DNA of 64,000 nt from a virus: positions 62,001-126,000 of the IMG/VR virus record IMGVR_UViG_3300025585_000032; one strand, written 5' to 3'. Position numbers and translations under genes: made by a program. Below the pieces are notes generated by a model. It had not been told where the DNA came from and made no database searches. It saw only the letters and a list, made by a program, of their open reading frames with translations. This document shows positions 27,795-37,200 of this stretch, one piece after another. The stretch's first letter is position 1; each line of letters opens with the position of its first letter.

Positions 27795-28661
27795 ATGGCA
27801 ATTAATTTCCCTATTAATCCTGTAGACGGTGATAGATTTACTCAGAGCGGTTTATCTTTCACATATAGTGCTACAATCGGAGCATGGGAAAAAACCCCTA
27901 AGATTTTGATATCCGACGAAGCACCTGCCAATACATCAAACGGCACATTATGGTGGAATTCAAATGATGGTGCATTATATATTAATTATAACGATAGCAA
28001 TAGTTCACAATGGGTTGTGACATTTCCGCGAGGTAGCGGATCAACATCAAATAGTCCTAATTCAAATGGAGTCTATTTGACTGTTTCTAGTGCGGTATTA
28101 AAGACAGGCAACACCATGACAGGTGATCTTGTCATGTCTTCTGCAAACATCACATTTTTAACAACATCAAATAGCGGTGTATACTGGAATAATACTTCAT
28201 TTATTCATTCACCTTCGGCAAATGTAGTAGTTTTAGGAACATCTTCTACCGAAGACATTAGAATAGATTCAACAGGTAATGTTGGCATAAAAACATCATC
28301 ACCTGCCGCAAGTCTTGATGTAGTTGGATCAATATCTGATGCGAAAGCCAATAACATATCTCAAACCTTGACGGATGGTGTGTCAATAACATGGGATGGT
28401 TCCCTAGGCAGAATAGCGACTGTAACATTAGGCGGAAATAGAACACTTGCAAATGCAACAAACCTGAGAGTTGGTACATACATTCTTCATGTTATACAAG
28501 ATTCAGTTGGTAGTCGAACATTAACATTTTCAAATCAATACAAGTTTACTGCAAATGTTCAACCAACTTTGACAACTGCAGCAAATAGTAGAGATCTTTT
28601 CTCGTTTGTTTCAGACGGAACAAACATGTATGGCGCAATGATACCAGACGTTAGATCTTGA
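27795..28661 (+). CDS. Tail fibre partner of the second tip adhesin
   Basis: 288 residues. AINFPINPVDGDRFTQSGLS N-terminus, SDEAPANTSNGTLWWNS module, VLKTGNTMTGDLVMSSANIT segment, and C-terminal ITWDGSLGRIATVTLGGNR domain ending YGAMIPDVRS. It lacks the long FDKAN shaft. It precedes the glycine-rich protein at 28675 by 13 bases, mirroring 10309/11028, so it is likely the fibre that the tip protein caps. Confidence 0.7.
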   Translation: MAINFPINPVDGDRFTQSGLSFTYSATIGAWEKTPKILISDEAPANTSNGTLWWNSNDGALYINYNDSNSSQWVVTFPRGSGSTSNSPNSNGVYLTVSSAVLKTGNTMTGDLVMSSANITFLTTSNSGVYWNNTSFIHSPSANVVVLGTSSTEDIRIDSTGNVGIKTSSPAASLDVVGSISDAKANNISQTLTDGVSITWDGSLGRIATVTLGGNRTLANATNLRVGTYILHVIQDSVGSRTLTFSNQYKFTANVQPTLTTAANSRDLFSFVSDGTNMYGAMIPDVRS

Positions 28662-28674
28662 GGTTAAACCCACA

Positions 28675-29589
28675 ATGTTTGTAACGATAATATCAAGACC
28701 TTATGCACTACTGAATATAACATCAACTTCAAATAATTATAATCTTAGGTCGGCAACAGGAACTGCGATAGGAGTACCTCATCCTAATTTTCCAATAAAT
28801 GTAATTTCATTTATTACTGCAAATGTTTCGGGAAATTCAAATACAGTTCCCGCATATAGAACGGCAAATGGTTGGCATGGCGGAACTTCAATATTTGTTA
28901 GAAATAGAGCAACAATAACTGGAGCAACGGGACCAACTGGAGTTGCTGGCACAGGCGGTGCCGGAGGCGGTGGATCTGGTTATCCTACTAATCCAGGTTC
29001 AGCAGGTTCATCTGGTGGTACTGGTGGAATTGGAAATTTAGGCGGATCTGCTTTTACTGCTGATGCTGCAAATAATGTTAAAATTATAGTTGATAATTTG
29101 GGAACAATTACAGGAGGTGCCGGTGGTCCAGGCGGTCCTGGTGGTGGCGGTGGCGGTGGCGGCGGTGTTTTGGGATATCTATTGGTTCCTAGTAAAGGCG
29201 TGCCATATTATAACTATTATGGCGGTGGCGGTGGTGGTGGCGGTGCTGGTATTCCTGGTGGAACTGGTGGCGTTGGCGGAGGTTCTTTATTTGTACCAAA
29301 TGGATCGACAGGATCAAACGGAACGGCATCACTAGGTGGTGCAGGTGGTGCAGCGTCTCCAGGCGGAAGTCCTGCTGCTGGTGCTGGCGGCCCTGGTGGT
29401 AATACAGCACAAGCAGGATTTGGTGGTGCAAATGGCGGTGGTGGTTACGCATTCAATACAACATACGGTGCAAAACCTGGAGGTGCCGCAGGAGCAACTG
29501 GTAACATAGGCGATACAGGATTTGCTGTTACAGGTAACACAAATATCATTTACATTACTTTAGGAACAAGAAACGGACCAGTTTCTTAA
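28675..29589 (+). CDS. Glycine-rich fibre tip adhesin (paralogue of 11028)
   Basis: 304 residues. N-terminal domain diverged from 11028 but with the same plan (FVTIISRPYALLNITST versus FTTIVTRPNQVIRISS). From the Gly-rich region to the end it matches closely, including YLLVPSKGVPYYNYY, GSNGTASLGGAGGAASPGGS and GNTAQAGFGGANGGG. Short stretches are identical at DNA level, for example around 29310-29336 compared with 11657-11684, which suggests exchange between copies. Likely receptor-binding cap of the 27795 fibre. Confidence 0.65.
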   Translation: MFVTIISRPYALLNITSTSNNYNLRSATGTAIGVPHPNFPINVISFITANVSGNSNTVPAYRTANGWHGGTSIFVRNRATITGATGPTGVAGTGGAGGGGSGYPTNPGSAGSSGGTGGIGNLGGSAFTADAANNVKIIVDNLGTITGGAGGPGGPGGGGGGGGGVLGYLLVPSKGVPYYNYYGGGGGGGGAGIPGGTGGVGGGSLFVPNGSTGSNGTASLGGAGGAASPGGSPAAGAGGPGGNTAQAGFGGANGGGGYAFNTTYGAKPGGAAGATGNIGDTGFAVTGNTNIIYITLGTRNGPVS

Positions 29590-29599
29590 AATAAATATA

Positions 29600-29746
29600 A
29601 TGAAAAATAAAATTGTAATTGAACTTTCGATAGAAGAACTAAACCAGATATTGGGTGCTTTGGCTAAATTACCATATGAAGTATCCGTAAGTATTATAAA
29701 CAAATTAGTAAAAATAGCACAAGAGCAACTAAAAAACAATGAATAG
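29600..29746 (+). CDS. Small conserved-position protein before gp13
   Basis: 48 residues: a short strand (KIVIELSIEEL) followed by helices (NQILGALAKLPYEVSVSIIN and KLVKIAQEQ). It fills the gap between the tip adhesin and gp13 and is followed by an AGGTAAT Shine-Dalgarno for gp13. Composition is that of a real small protein, not random AT-rich sequence. Function unknown. Confidence 0.55.
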   Translation: MKNKIVIELSIEELNQILGALAKLPYEVSVSIINKLVKIAQEQLKNNE

Positions 29747-29754
29747 GTAATAAA

Positions 29755-30714
29755 ATGGCAACACCAAGTTCTCGTACCGCACTCATAGATTATTGCAAGC
29801 GTCGTCTTGGATTTCCCGTCATTGAAATCAATGTTGATGACGATCAAGTTGAAGATCGTATTGATGATGCACTACAATACTTTCAAGATTATCACTACGA
29901 TGCAATTCAAAAAGTCTATCTAAAGCATCTTGTAACTCAAACGGATGTTGATCGTCAATATATTGACATGACTCAAGCATCTGGTGCTGCTACAGTTGTT
30001 TCTGGAAATGCAACAGTTACTGGTTCGGGTACAAATTTTGCCGCAGAATTTACCGCAGGTGTAACACAGCTTACGATCAACGGTGAAACAAAAACCGTGT
30101 CTACAATAAATGACAAGGGTTCAATGGTGATGAACTCCGTGTTCTCATCAAGTGCAAATTCAGTTCCTATTACAATTTATGGCGCGTCTGATCTAATTAC
30201 AGGTGTAACAAGAATATTTCCGTTGTCATCAACAAATGCAACTGTCAATATGTTTGATCTTCGTTATCAGCTTCGCCTACACGAACTATATGACTTCACA
30301 TCAACATCATATGTCAATTATGTATTGACGCAGCAACATCTTCGCACGTTGGATATGCTATTTTCTGGCGAGCAACCAATTCGCTTCAATCGTCATCAGA
30401 ATAGATTGTATATCGATCTTCAATGGGGAACGGATATACAGACAAATGAATACTTGATCATAGAAGCATATAGAATTGTTGATCCGGATTCATATAATGA
30501 TGTATATAATGATCGTTGGTTGAAGAGATACTCAACCGCATTGATCAAGCGTCAATGGGGATTGAACTTGAAGAAGTTTGGTGGTATTCAATTACCCGGT
30601 GGTGTTCAGTTGAATGGTCAGCAAATATATGACGAAGCTGAATCTGAAATTGCTACACTAGAACAAGAGATGCAAGACAAGTACGAAGTTCCACCAGAGT
30701 TTATACTGGGCTAA
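29755..30714 (+). CDS. 13: Neck protein gp13
   Basis: 319 residues (T4 gp13: 309). The N-terminus PSSRTALIDYCKRRLGFPVI, followed by INVDDDQVEDRIDDALQYFQ and DYHYDAIQKVYL, is characteristic of gp13 in environmental T4-like phages. An inserted beta region (about 80-140) is followed by FDLRYQLRLHELYDFTSTSY and a LQWGTDI / IIEAYRIVDPD segment. It forms the head-tail connector with gp14 and is added after DNA packaging. Start of the neck-terminase-tail operon. Confidence 0.88.
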   Translation: MATPSSRTALIDYCKRRLGFPVIEINVDDDQVEDRIDDALQYFQDYHYDAIQKVYLKHLVTQTDVDRQYIDMTQASGAATVVSGNATVTGSGTNFAAEFTAGVTQLTINGETKTVSTINDKGSMVMNSVFSSSANSVPITIYGASDLITGVTRIFPLSSTNATVNMFDLRYQLRLHELYDFTSTSYVNYVLTQQHLRTLDMLFSGEQPIRFNRHQNRLYIDLQWGTDIQTNEYLIIEAYRIVDPDSYNDVYNDRWLKRYSTALIKRQWGLNLKKFGGIQLPGGVQLNGQQIYDEAESEIATLEQEMQDKYEVPPEFILG

Positions 30715-30722
30715 GGCACTCG

Positions 30723-31607
30723 ATGGCAACCAATCATTATTTTCATAACTATCCTGGTGTTGTTACACCCGAACAGCTTCTTGTAGAAGATTTGATAATA
30801 GAATCAATCAAGCAGTATGGTTCTGACGTTTATTACATTCCAAGAAAATCTTTAAGTGATGAAGATGGAATATACGGTGAAGATCCTGTAAAATTATATG
30901 ATGCTGCATATCCTATGGAAATGTATTTGCAGTCAGTTGCTGGATTTGAAGGACCTGGTGAATTCTTTAGTAAGTTTGGTCTTGAAATTCGTGACTCCAT
31001 GCGTGTTGTTGTTGCAAGACGAGTATATGAAAAGTATGCACCAACTTCTGTTTATCCAAGACCACGTGAAGGAGATCTTGTTTATATTCCGGCTCTTTCA
31101 AACATGTTTGAAATAAAATATGTGGAAGAAGAAAGAAATTTCTACACATTAGGTCGTCGTCCACCTTTATTCTATTATTATGAACTATCTCTTGAACTAT
31201 ATAAATTTTCTAATGAAAGATTTAATACTGGTGTGAATGAGATTGATGAAATTGCTCGTAAATATTCTTATACACAAAATATGGCAATGACTGCTGGTGG
31301 AACAGGTGCATTTACACAAGGTGAAACGGTATATCAAGGTGCAAATCTTTCTTCGTCTTCTGTTACTGCAATTGTCAAAAATTGGTTTCCTGCCAATAAT
31401 ACACTACAACTAATAAACATGAAAGGCATCTTCTCTACAGCAACAGCTATTCGTGGCGCAACATCAAATGCAAACTTTACATTGTCATCGTTTGATAGAC
31501 AGAACTTTGATGGCATATCTGATGAATTGACAAACAATCTTGAAATACAAACAGATGCAAATGGCATCATTGACTTTACGGAAACCAATCCGTTCGGAGA
31601 ACCTTGA
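30723..31607 (+). CDS. 14: Neck protein gp14
   Basis: 294 residues (T4 gp14: 256). HYFHNYPGVVTPEQLLVEDL, then IKQYGSDVYYIPRKSL and EDPVKLYDAAYPMEMYL, are typical of gp14 of T4-like phages. A short inserted beta segment (about 195-260) ends with a C-terminal DFTETNPFGEP, which is a common gp14 ending. Works with gp13 to finish the head before tail joining. Overlaps gp15 by one base (TGATG). Confidence 0.88.
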   Translation: MATNHYFHNYPGVVTPEQLLVEDLIIESIKQYGSDVYYIPRKSLSDEDGIYGEDPVKLYDAAYPMEMYLQSVAGFEGPGEFFSKFGLEIRDSMRVVVARRVYEKYAPTSVYPRPREGDLVYIPALSNMFEIKYVEEERNFYTLGRRPPLFYYYELSLELYKFSNERFNTGVNEIDEIARKYSYTQNMAMTAGGTGAFTQGETVYQGANLSSSSVTAIVKNWFPANNTLQLINMKGIFSTATAIRGATSNANFTLSSFDRQNFDGISDELTNNLEIQTDANGIIDFTETNPFGEP

Positions 31608-32665
31608 TGTCAGGTGTATTCGGTAATCATTTCTATCATCGCATAACACGCAAGATTGTTGTTGCATTTGGTTCACTATTCAATGACATTCAGTTGATAA
31701 GATATAACAAAGCAGGAACAACTGAACTTGAACGTATGCTTGTTCCAATCGTTTATGCACAAAAGGAAAAATTTTATAATCGTATCAAAGGTGATCCAAA
31801 TTTGACTAAGGATATTCAGGTTACTTTACCTAGAATTTCTTTTGAAATCATTGGCGTTGAATATGATCCGACAAGAAAACAAAATAGTTTGATACGCAAT
31901 ACAAACATAGCCACTGCTACAAGTACAACGCAAAAAACTCAATATATGGGTGTTCCATACAACTATGAGTTTAGTTTGTCAATTTATGTTAGAAACATTG
32001 AAGACGGATGGCAAATAGTTGAACAAATACTTCCTATTTTCAATCCTGATTATACATTGACTTTGGATCTTGTGAGCACAATGGGAATCAAAAAAGATGT
32101 CCCAATCATGTTGAATTCGGTCGCATATACTGTTGATTATGAAAGTTCACACGACGAAGATACTACAAGAATGGTAATATTTGATCTTACGTTTACTGTA
32201 AGAGCAATGCTATTTGGACCAATTTCAGATTCAAAGATCATCACAAAAGCAAATACAAATATCTATGGATCATTCAATTCAGGTACTTCTGGTGGACTAC
32301 CAATATACGTTCTTGATCTTCAATCTGGTGGATTTAGTGTGTTTAAGGAAGGAGAGTTGATATGGCAAGGTGGCACATATCAGTTTCCTGATGCAAAAGC
32401 TGAGGTCATTGAACACGATACGTCAAATAGAAAACTCTATATAAAAGATGTTTATGGTTCAAAAAATGGTCTTGGTGCATTTAGGTCAAACGTAGAAATA
32501 ACTGGAGCATCTTCTGGTGCATCATGGAATGTTGCAAGTTCATATGTTTCAAATATCAAACTTGTTATTGGATCAGTTACACCAGATCCATTGACTGCAA
32601 ATGTAAATAGTGACTTCGGCTTTACCGAAACAATTATAGAATTTCCAAATACGTTAGGTCAGTAA
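31607..32665 (+). CDS. 15: Tail terminator / sheath stabiliser gp15
   Basis: 352 residues (T4 gp15: 272). The ATG at 31607 overlaps the gp14 stop; an in-frame TTG three bases earlier is unlikely. GNHFYHRITRKIVVAFGSLF, NDIQLIRYN and ERMLVPIVYAQKEKF are classic gp15 blocks, as is QYMGVPYNYEFSLSIYVRNI. It caps the contracted sheath and links tail to neck. The C-terminal 100 residues, with a small beta domain (GGLPIYVLDLQSGGFSVFKE), are an extension relative to T4. Confidence 0.88.
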   Translation: MSGVFGNHFYHRITRKIVVAFGSLFNDIQLIRYNKAGTTELERMLVPIVYAQKEKFYNRIKGDPNLTKDIQVTLPRISFEIIGVEYDPTRKQNSLIRNTNIATATSTTQKTQYMGVPYNYEFSLSIYVRNIEDGWQIVEQILPIFNPDYTLTLDLVSTMGIKKDVPIMLNSVAYTVDYESSHDEDTTRMVIFDLTFTVRAMLFGPISDSKIITKANTNIYGSFNSGTSGGLPIYVLDLQSGGFSVFKEGELIWQGGTYQFPDAKAEVIEHDTSNRKLYIKDVYGSKNGLGAFRSNVEITGASSGASWNVASSYVSNIKLVIGSVTPDPLTANVNSDFGFTETIIEFPNTLGQ

Positions 32666-33075
32666 TGAGCAAAATTGATGATAATCTAAGTGAAATATTG
32701 AATATAGAACCAATAACAAAAACAAGTCAAGAAGTTGTTCCAGTTATTGAGCCAACTAACGACGCACAAACCGATTATGATTTGACACGACAAACCATTC
32801 GTAGTCTTATGCGTAAAGGTGAAGAAGCACTTGATGAATTACTCTTTGTAGCAAAACAAAGCGAATCACCTAGAGCATACGAAGTCGTTGCTGGTATGAT
32901 CAAGAACATTTCAGAAGTGACAAAAGAACTTATAGATCTACAAAAGAAAATGAAAGATCTAAACGAAGAAACTTCAAAGTCTTCTTCTGGTGTAAATGTA
33001 CAAAATGCAGTATTTGTTGGATCAACTGCAGAATTGCAAAAGCTGCTAAGACAAAGCAAAGAACAAGATGGCTGA
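32665..33075 (+). CDS. 16: Small terminase gp16
   Basis: 136 residues, mostly helical: TDYDLTRQTIRSLMRKGEEA, LDELLFVAKQSESPRAYEVV and a central coiled coil (NISEVTKELIDLQKKMKDL), ending VFVGSTAELQKLL as in other T4-like gp16. It forms the ring that recognises concatemeric DNA and stimulates gp17. Overlaps gp15 by one base and gp17 by eight bases, so the terminase pair is co-translated. Confidence 0.88.
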   Translation: MSKIDDNLSEILNIEPITKTSQEVVPVIEPTNDAQTDYDLTRQTIRSLMRKGEEALDELLFVAKQSESPRAYEVVAGMIKNISEVTKELIDLQKKMKDLNEETSKSSSGVNVQNAVFVGSTAELQKLLRQSKEQDG

Positions 33076-34735
33076 AATTACCTCATACATGTCTAATCCC
33101 AATCTAAAACGCGCAGGCGTAAAGATTGAGTGGACACAAGATCAAATCAAGGAATATGTAAAGTGTTCGGAAGATCCCGTATACTTTGCATTGAACTACA
33201 TGCGTATCGTCAATGTAGATACTGGTCTTGTTCCATTTAGAATGTGGGACTTTCAAAAACACATGTTGGAAACATTTCACAAGAATCGTTTCGTCGTGTG
33301 TAAGATGCCTCGTCAGGTTGGTAAGTCAACGACAATCATTGCATATCTCCTACATCAAATTCTATTTCGCGATAATACAAGCGTTGCGATGCTTGCAAAC
33401 AAAGGATCAACTGCAAGAGAATTATTGAGTCGCCTACAGCTCGCATATGAAAATCTACCTATTTGGTTGCAACAAGGTATCGTGACTTGGAACAAGGGTA
33501 ACATTGAACTAGAGAACGGGTCCAAGGTTCTTGCAGCTGCAACATCATCAAGTGCAGTTCGTGGTGGTTCATATAATATCCTGTTCCTTGACGAATATGC
33601 ATTCGTGCCAAACAATCAGGCAGACCAGTTCTTCAATTCGGTTTATCCTACAATTTCTTCTGGTAAGACATCACAGGTTCTTGTCGTTTCTACACCAAAC
33701 GGTTTGAATCATTTCTATCGCATGTGGTCTGATGCAACGAATAAGAGAAGCAATTATGTGCCTATTGAAGTTCATTGGTCACAAGTTCCCGGTCGTGACG
33801 AGAGATGGAAAGAAGAAACGATACGCAATACGTCGCTTGATCAATTCCGAGTTGAGTTTGAAACAGAATTTGTTGGTTCGTCTCACACATTGATCTCTGG
33901 TGCTAAACTCAAAACACTTGTATTCAATAACCCAATTCGTCAAGACAATAAACTTGACATTCTTGAAGAGCCACAAAAAGACCACACATATGTCGTGACT
34001 GTTGACGTTTCTCGTGGACAGGGTCTTGATTATTCGGCATTTTCAATTATGGATGTGACAAGCATACCCTATAAACAAGTTGCAAAGTATCGCGATAAAG
34101 ATATATCACCTCTTCTTTATCCTACACTAATATTCAATGCAGCTACGGCTTATAACAATGCTTACATTTTGGTTGAAATCAATGACATTGGTCAACAGAT
34201 AGCTGACATTCTACATCATGAACTTGAATACGAAAATCTAGTCAAGATACAGATAAAACCGCGCCAGGGTCAGCAGATGTCTTACGGACACACAAAAAAG
34301 ATTCAGTTTGGTGTCAAGACATCTGTGGCTACAAAACGAATTGGGTGTTCAAACTTGAAAACTCTTGTCGAGAGCGATAAGTTACTAATAAATGACGCTG
34401 ATACGATCATGGAATTGATGACTTTTGTTGCTTCCCGTGAATCGTTTGCTGCCGAAGAGGGTAGTCATGATGATCTAGCCATGACACTTGTTCTATTTGC
34501 ATGGTTCATTGCACAGAGAAACTTTAGGGAATCATTGAATGGGGATATACGATCTGTGCTACAAAGAGAGCAATTGAACATTGCTCAAGAAGATTTGGTG
34601 CCCTTTGGGGTCATTGATGATGGTATAAATGATAGAGATATGGAAGTGGTCGATATAGAAAGACAGTGGCTTGAGGAAAGAAAATTGAAAGCGCCATTGG
34701 ATAGTTATGATTATGACTGGAGAAGTCGTTTTTGA
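33068..34735 (+). CDS. 17: Large terminase gp17 (ATPase-nuclease)
   Basis: 555 residues. ATPase domain: adenine-binding FRMWDFQKHML, Walker A CKMPRQVGKSTT, Walker B NILFLDEYAF and a coupling motif (VVSTPNG). RNase H-like nuclease domain: VTVDVSRGQGLDYSAF for the first acidic residue, VEINDIGQ for the second, and GSHDDLAMTLVLFAW for the third. It is the packaging motor that cuts and pumps DNA through the portal gp20. Slightly shorter than T4 gp17 (610). Confidence 0.95.
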   Translation: MAEITSYMSNPNLKRAGVKIEWTQDQIKEYVKCSEDPVYFALNYMRIVNVDTGLVPFRMWDFQKHMLETFHKNRFVVCKMPRQVGKSTTIIAYLLHQILFRDNTSVAMLANKGSTARELLSRLQLAYENLPIWLQQGIVTWNKGNIELENGSKVLAAATSSSAVRGGSYNILFLDEYAFVPNNQADQFFNSVYPTISSGKTSQVLVVSTPNGLNHFYRMWSDATNKRSNYVPIEVHWSQVPGRDERWKEETIRNTSLDQFRVEFETEFVGSSHTLISGAKLKTLVFNNPIRQDNKLDILEEPQKDHTYVVTVDVSRGQGLDYSAFSIMDVTSIPYKQVAKYRDKDISPLLYPTLIFNAATAYNNAYILVEINDIGQQIADILHHELEYENLVKIQIKPRQGQQMSYGHTKKIQFGVKTSVATKRIGCSNLKTLVESDKLLINDADTIMELMTFVASRESFAAEEGSHDDLAMTLVLFAWFIAQRNFRESLNGDIRSVLQREQLNIAQEDLVPFGVIDDGINDRDMEVVDIERQWLEERKLKAPLDSYDYDWRSRF

Positions 34736-34748
34736 AAAACTGCTTTTC

Positions 34749-34756
34749 TATAAATA
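34749..34756 (+). promoter_or_regulatory. Late promoter TATAAATA before gp18
   Basis: Exact late element, 46 bases before the sheath gene and 13 bases after the gp17 stop. T4-type late promoters are recognised by gp55-loaded RNA polymerase with the gp45 clamp; both proteins are encoded in this window. Confidence 0.75.
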
Positions 34757-34802
34757 TTATCATATAAGTATCAAAATTCTCTACTTCTGAAAGGAGTAAA
34801 CA

Positions 34803-36554
34803 ATGCCATTTCAATTGAGTCCGGGCGTAGTTACTACTGAAATTGATCTAACAACCGTCATTCCTGCCGTTTCTACTACAAACGGTGGCTTCGTAGGCGA
34901 TTTTCCTTGGGGTCCAGCAAATACGGTAGTTACTGTAGATAGCGAAAACACTCTTGCTGCTATTTTTGGCAAGCCAGACAATACGACATTTATTCCATTC
35001 ATGACTGCAGCAAGTTTCTTGGCTTACGGAAACAATTTGAAACTTGTTCGTGCAATCAATACAAGTTCTAAGAATGCAACTGCAAATGGAACTGGACTAT
35101 TGATCGAAAATAACGATTCTTGGTTCAACAATTATAGAACTTCCGTAACTGCAAATAGTGGTTGGGCAAGCACTAATTTCTTGGGTGTTGCAGCTAAACA
35201 TCCTGGTACGCTAGGAAACTCAATTAAAGTTGCATATGTTTCAGCAGGAAACGCTGCTGTGTTCTCCTCATGGGCTTACGCATCATTCTTTGATGATGCT
35301 CCAGGAACATCTCTATATGCAAGTTCTCGTGGTGCATCAAATGACGAAATTCATATTGCGGTGATTGATGCTACAGGAACGATTGCCCAAGGTGGTACAC
35401 CAGCGGGAACAAATGCTGCCGGAGCAGTTCTAGAAACATTTCCAAATCTATCAGTAGCATCTGATGCAAAGAATTCTGATGGTTCACCAAACTTCTACGT
35501 TGATGTTCTTGCCACACGTTCAAATTGGATTCGTTGGCTTGCACATCCAGCTAACACATCAAACTGGGGTGTTGCTACAGCGAACGGTGTAACGTATGTT
35601 GGTGTTGGTGGAATGAGTCCAGCTGTTGCAAACGGAACAACGCTTTCTGGCGGTGCATATACAGCAGCGACTGATGCAGACAAGCAAACTGCTTGGGGTA
35701 AACTAAGAAATGCTGATGAAGTTGATGTTTCCTTACTTGTTACCGGAGATGCAAGCGGAACTCTAGCACAATACATTATCGATAATGTTGCTGAATATAG
35801 AAAAGATTGCGTTGCTTTCATTTCTCCAGCCTCAGCAAACGTTGTTAATAATCCAGGTAACGAAGTAACAGCGATAACAACGCAAAAGAATACAAACATT
35901 AATCGCTCAAGTTCTTATGCAGTATTTGATTCTGCATGGAAATATATGTTTGACAAGTATAATAACACGTATCGTTATGTTCCTCTAAATGGAGATATTG
36001 CAGGTCTATGTGTTCGCACAGACAATACAAATGATCCATGGTTCTCTCCTGCAGGATTGAATAGAGGACAAATTAAAAATGTTGTCAAGTTGTCTTGGAA
36101 TCCAAATAAGACAAATAGAGATGATCTCTACAAGGTTGGAGTAAATCCTGTTGTGTCCTTCCCTGGTGAAGGTACTGTATTGTTTGGCGATAAAACAATG
36201 TTGACAAAACCTAGCGCGTTTGACCGCATCAATGTTCGTCGTCTATTCATTGTACTTGAAAAGGCAATTGCAACTGCAGCAAAGTATTCACTGTTTGAGT
36301 TCAATGACGAATTTACACGTTCACAGTTTGTATCTCTAGTAGATCCATATCTTCGTGACGTTCAAGGTCGTCGCGGAATCTTTGACTATAGAGTTGTCTG
36401 TGACGAAACAAACAATACTCCAGAAATAATTGATCGCAACGAGTTTGTAGGTGACATCTATATTAAACCAGCACGTTCAATCAACTTTATTCAGTTGAAC
36501 TTTGTTGCTGTAAGAACTGGTGTTTCATTTGACGAAATTGTTGGAAGATTCTAA
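34803..36554 (+). CDS. 18: Tail sheath protein gp18
   Basis: 583 residues (T4 gp18: 659). N-terminus FQLSPGVVTTEIDLTTVIPA with GGFVGDFPWGPA is the conserved sheath start. The C-terminal domain contains DKTMLTKPSAFDRINVRRLF, LEKAIATAAKYSLFEFND, YLRDVQGRRGIFDYRVVCDE and a GDIYIKPARSINFIQLNFVA ending, the contractile-core signature. The protein forms the contractile outer tube. Preceded by a strong AAAGGAG Shine-Dalgarno, as expected for a highly expressed gene. Confidence 0.95.
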   Translation: MPFQLSPGVVTTEIDLTTVIPAVSTTNGGFVGDFPWGPANTVVTVDSENTLAAIFGKPDNTTFIPFMTAASFLAYGNNLKLVRAINTSSKNATANGTGLLIENNDSWFNNYRTSVTANSGWASTNFLGVAAKHPGTLGNSIKVAYVSAGNAAVFSSWAYASFFDDAPGTSLYASSRGASNDEIHIAVIDATGTIAQGGTPAGTNAAGAVLETFPNLSVASDAKNSDGSPNFYVDVLATRSNWIRWLAHPANTSNWGVATANGVTYVGVGGMSPAVANGTTLSGGAYTAATDADKQTAWGKLRNADEVDVSLLVTGDASGTLAQYIIDNVAEYRKDCVAFISPASANVVNNPGNEVTAITTQKNTNINRSSSYAVFDSAWKYMFDKYNNTYRYVPLNGDIAGLCVRTDNTNDPWFSPAGLNRGQIKNVVKLSWNPNKTNRDDLYKVGVNPVVSFPGEGTVLFGDKTMLTKPSAFDRINVRRLFIVLEKAIATAAKYSLFEFNDEFTRSQFVSLVDPYLRDVQGRRGIFDYRVVCDETNNTPEIIDRNEFVGDIYIKPARSINFIQLNFVAVRTGVSFDEIVGRF

Positions 36555-36562
36555 TCTAAATA
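36555..36562 (+). promoter_or_regulatory. Candidate late promoter (TCTAAATA) before gp19
   Basis: One mismatch to TATAAATA, beginning at the base after the gp18 stop and 24 bases before the gp19 ATG. The sheath and tube genes may thus be transcribed both together and separately. Confidence 0.4.
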
Positions 36563-36585
36563 GATAAAAGATAGGAGTATCTTAG

Positions 36586-37152
36586 ATGGCTTTTAATATC
36601 ACGGATTTTCGTTCAACGCTAACTAGAGATGGTGCTAGACCAAATCTATTTGAAGTTACGATGAATTTTCCTACTAATGTCGTTACAAATGGCGCGATTG
36701 CATCAAGAAAATTTACTTTCATGTGTAGATCTGCACAACTACCAGGATCAAGTATTGGATCTGTAGTAGTTCCATACTTCGGAAGAGAAGTAAAACTTGC
36801 AGGTAATCGCGTATTTGCTGACTGGACCGTAACAATCATAAATGATGAAGATTTTGCTATCAAAAATGCATTTGAATTGTGGATGAATGGAATCAATAGT
36901 CATTTTGGAAATAGAAGAAATGGTTCTTTTGCATCGGCAACTTCTTACACCAGTGATGCTACTGTCAAACAGTATGGAAAAACTGGAAGTAGAATAAAAG
37001 ATTATCAGTTTGTTGGTATGTTTCCGATTGATCTTGCTCCAATTGATCTTGATTGGGGTGCAAATGATGCGATTGAAGAATACGCAGTAACATTCCAATA
37101 TCAGTATTGGTTGTCAAATACTACAGATAGAAGATCTTCGGTTTTTGGCTAA
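36586..37152 (+). CDS. 19: Tail tube protein gp19
   Basis: 188 residues (T4 gp19: 163). FNITDFRSTLTRDGARPNLF, EVTMNFP, a FMCRSAQLPGSSIGSVVVPY segment and DWTVTIINDEDFAIKNAFEL are the standard tube fold markers; the C-terminal DLDWGANDAIEEYAVTFQYQ strand is also typical. It stacks as hexamers to form the inner tube through which DNA passes. RBS TAGGAGTAT. Confidence 0.93.
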   Translation: MAFNITDFRSTLTRDGARPNLFEVTMNFPTNVVTNGAIASRKFTFMCRSAQLPGSSIGSVVVPYFGREVKLAGNRVFADWTVTIINDEDFAIKNAFELWMNGINSHFGNRRNGSFASATSYTSDATVKQYGKTGSRIKDYQFVGMFPIDLAPIDLDWGANDAIEEYAVTFQYQYWLSNTTDRRSSVFG

Positions 37153-37200
37153 GATATAATAAAAAGTTTTATATCATGATATTTTTGAAGGGAAAAGTAA

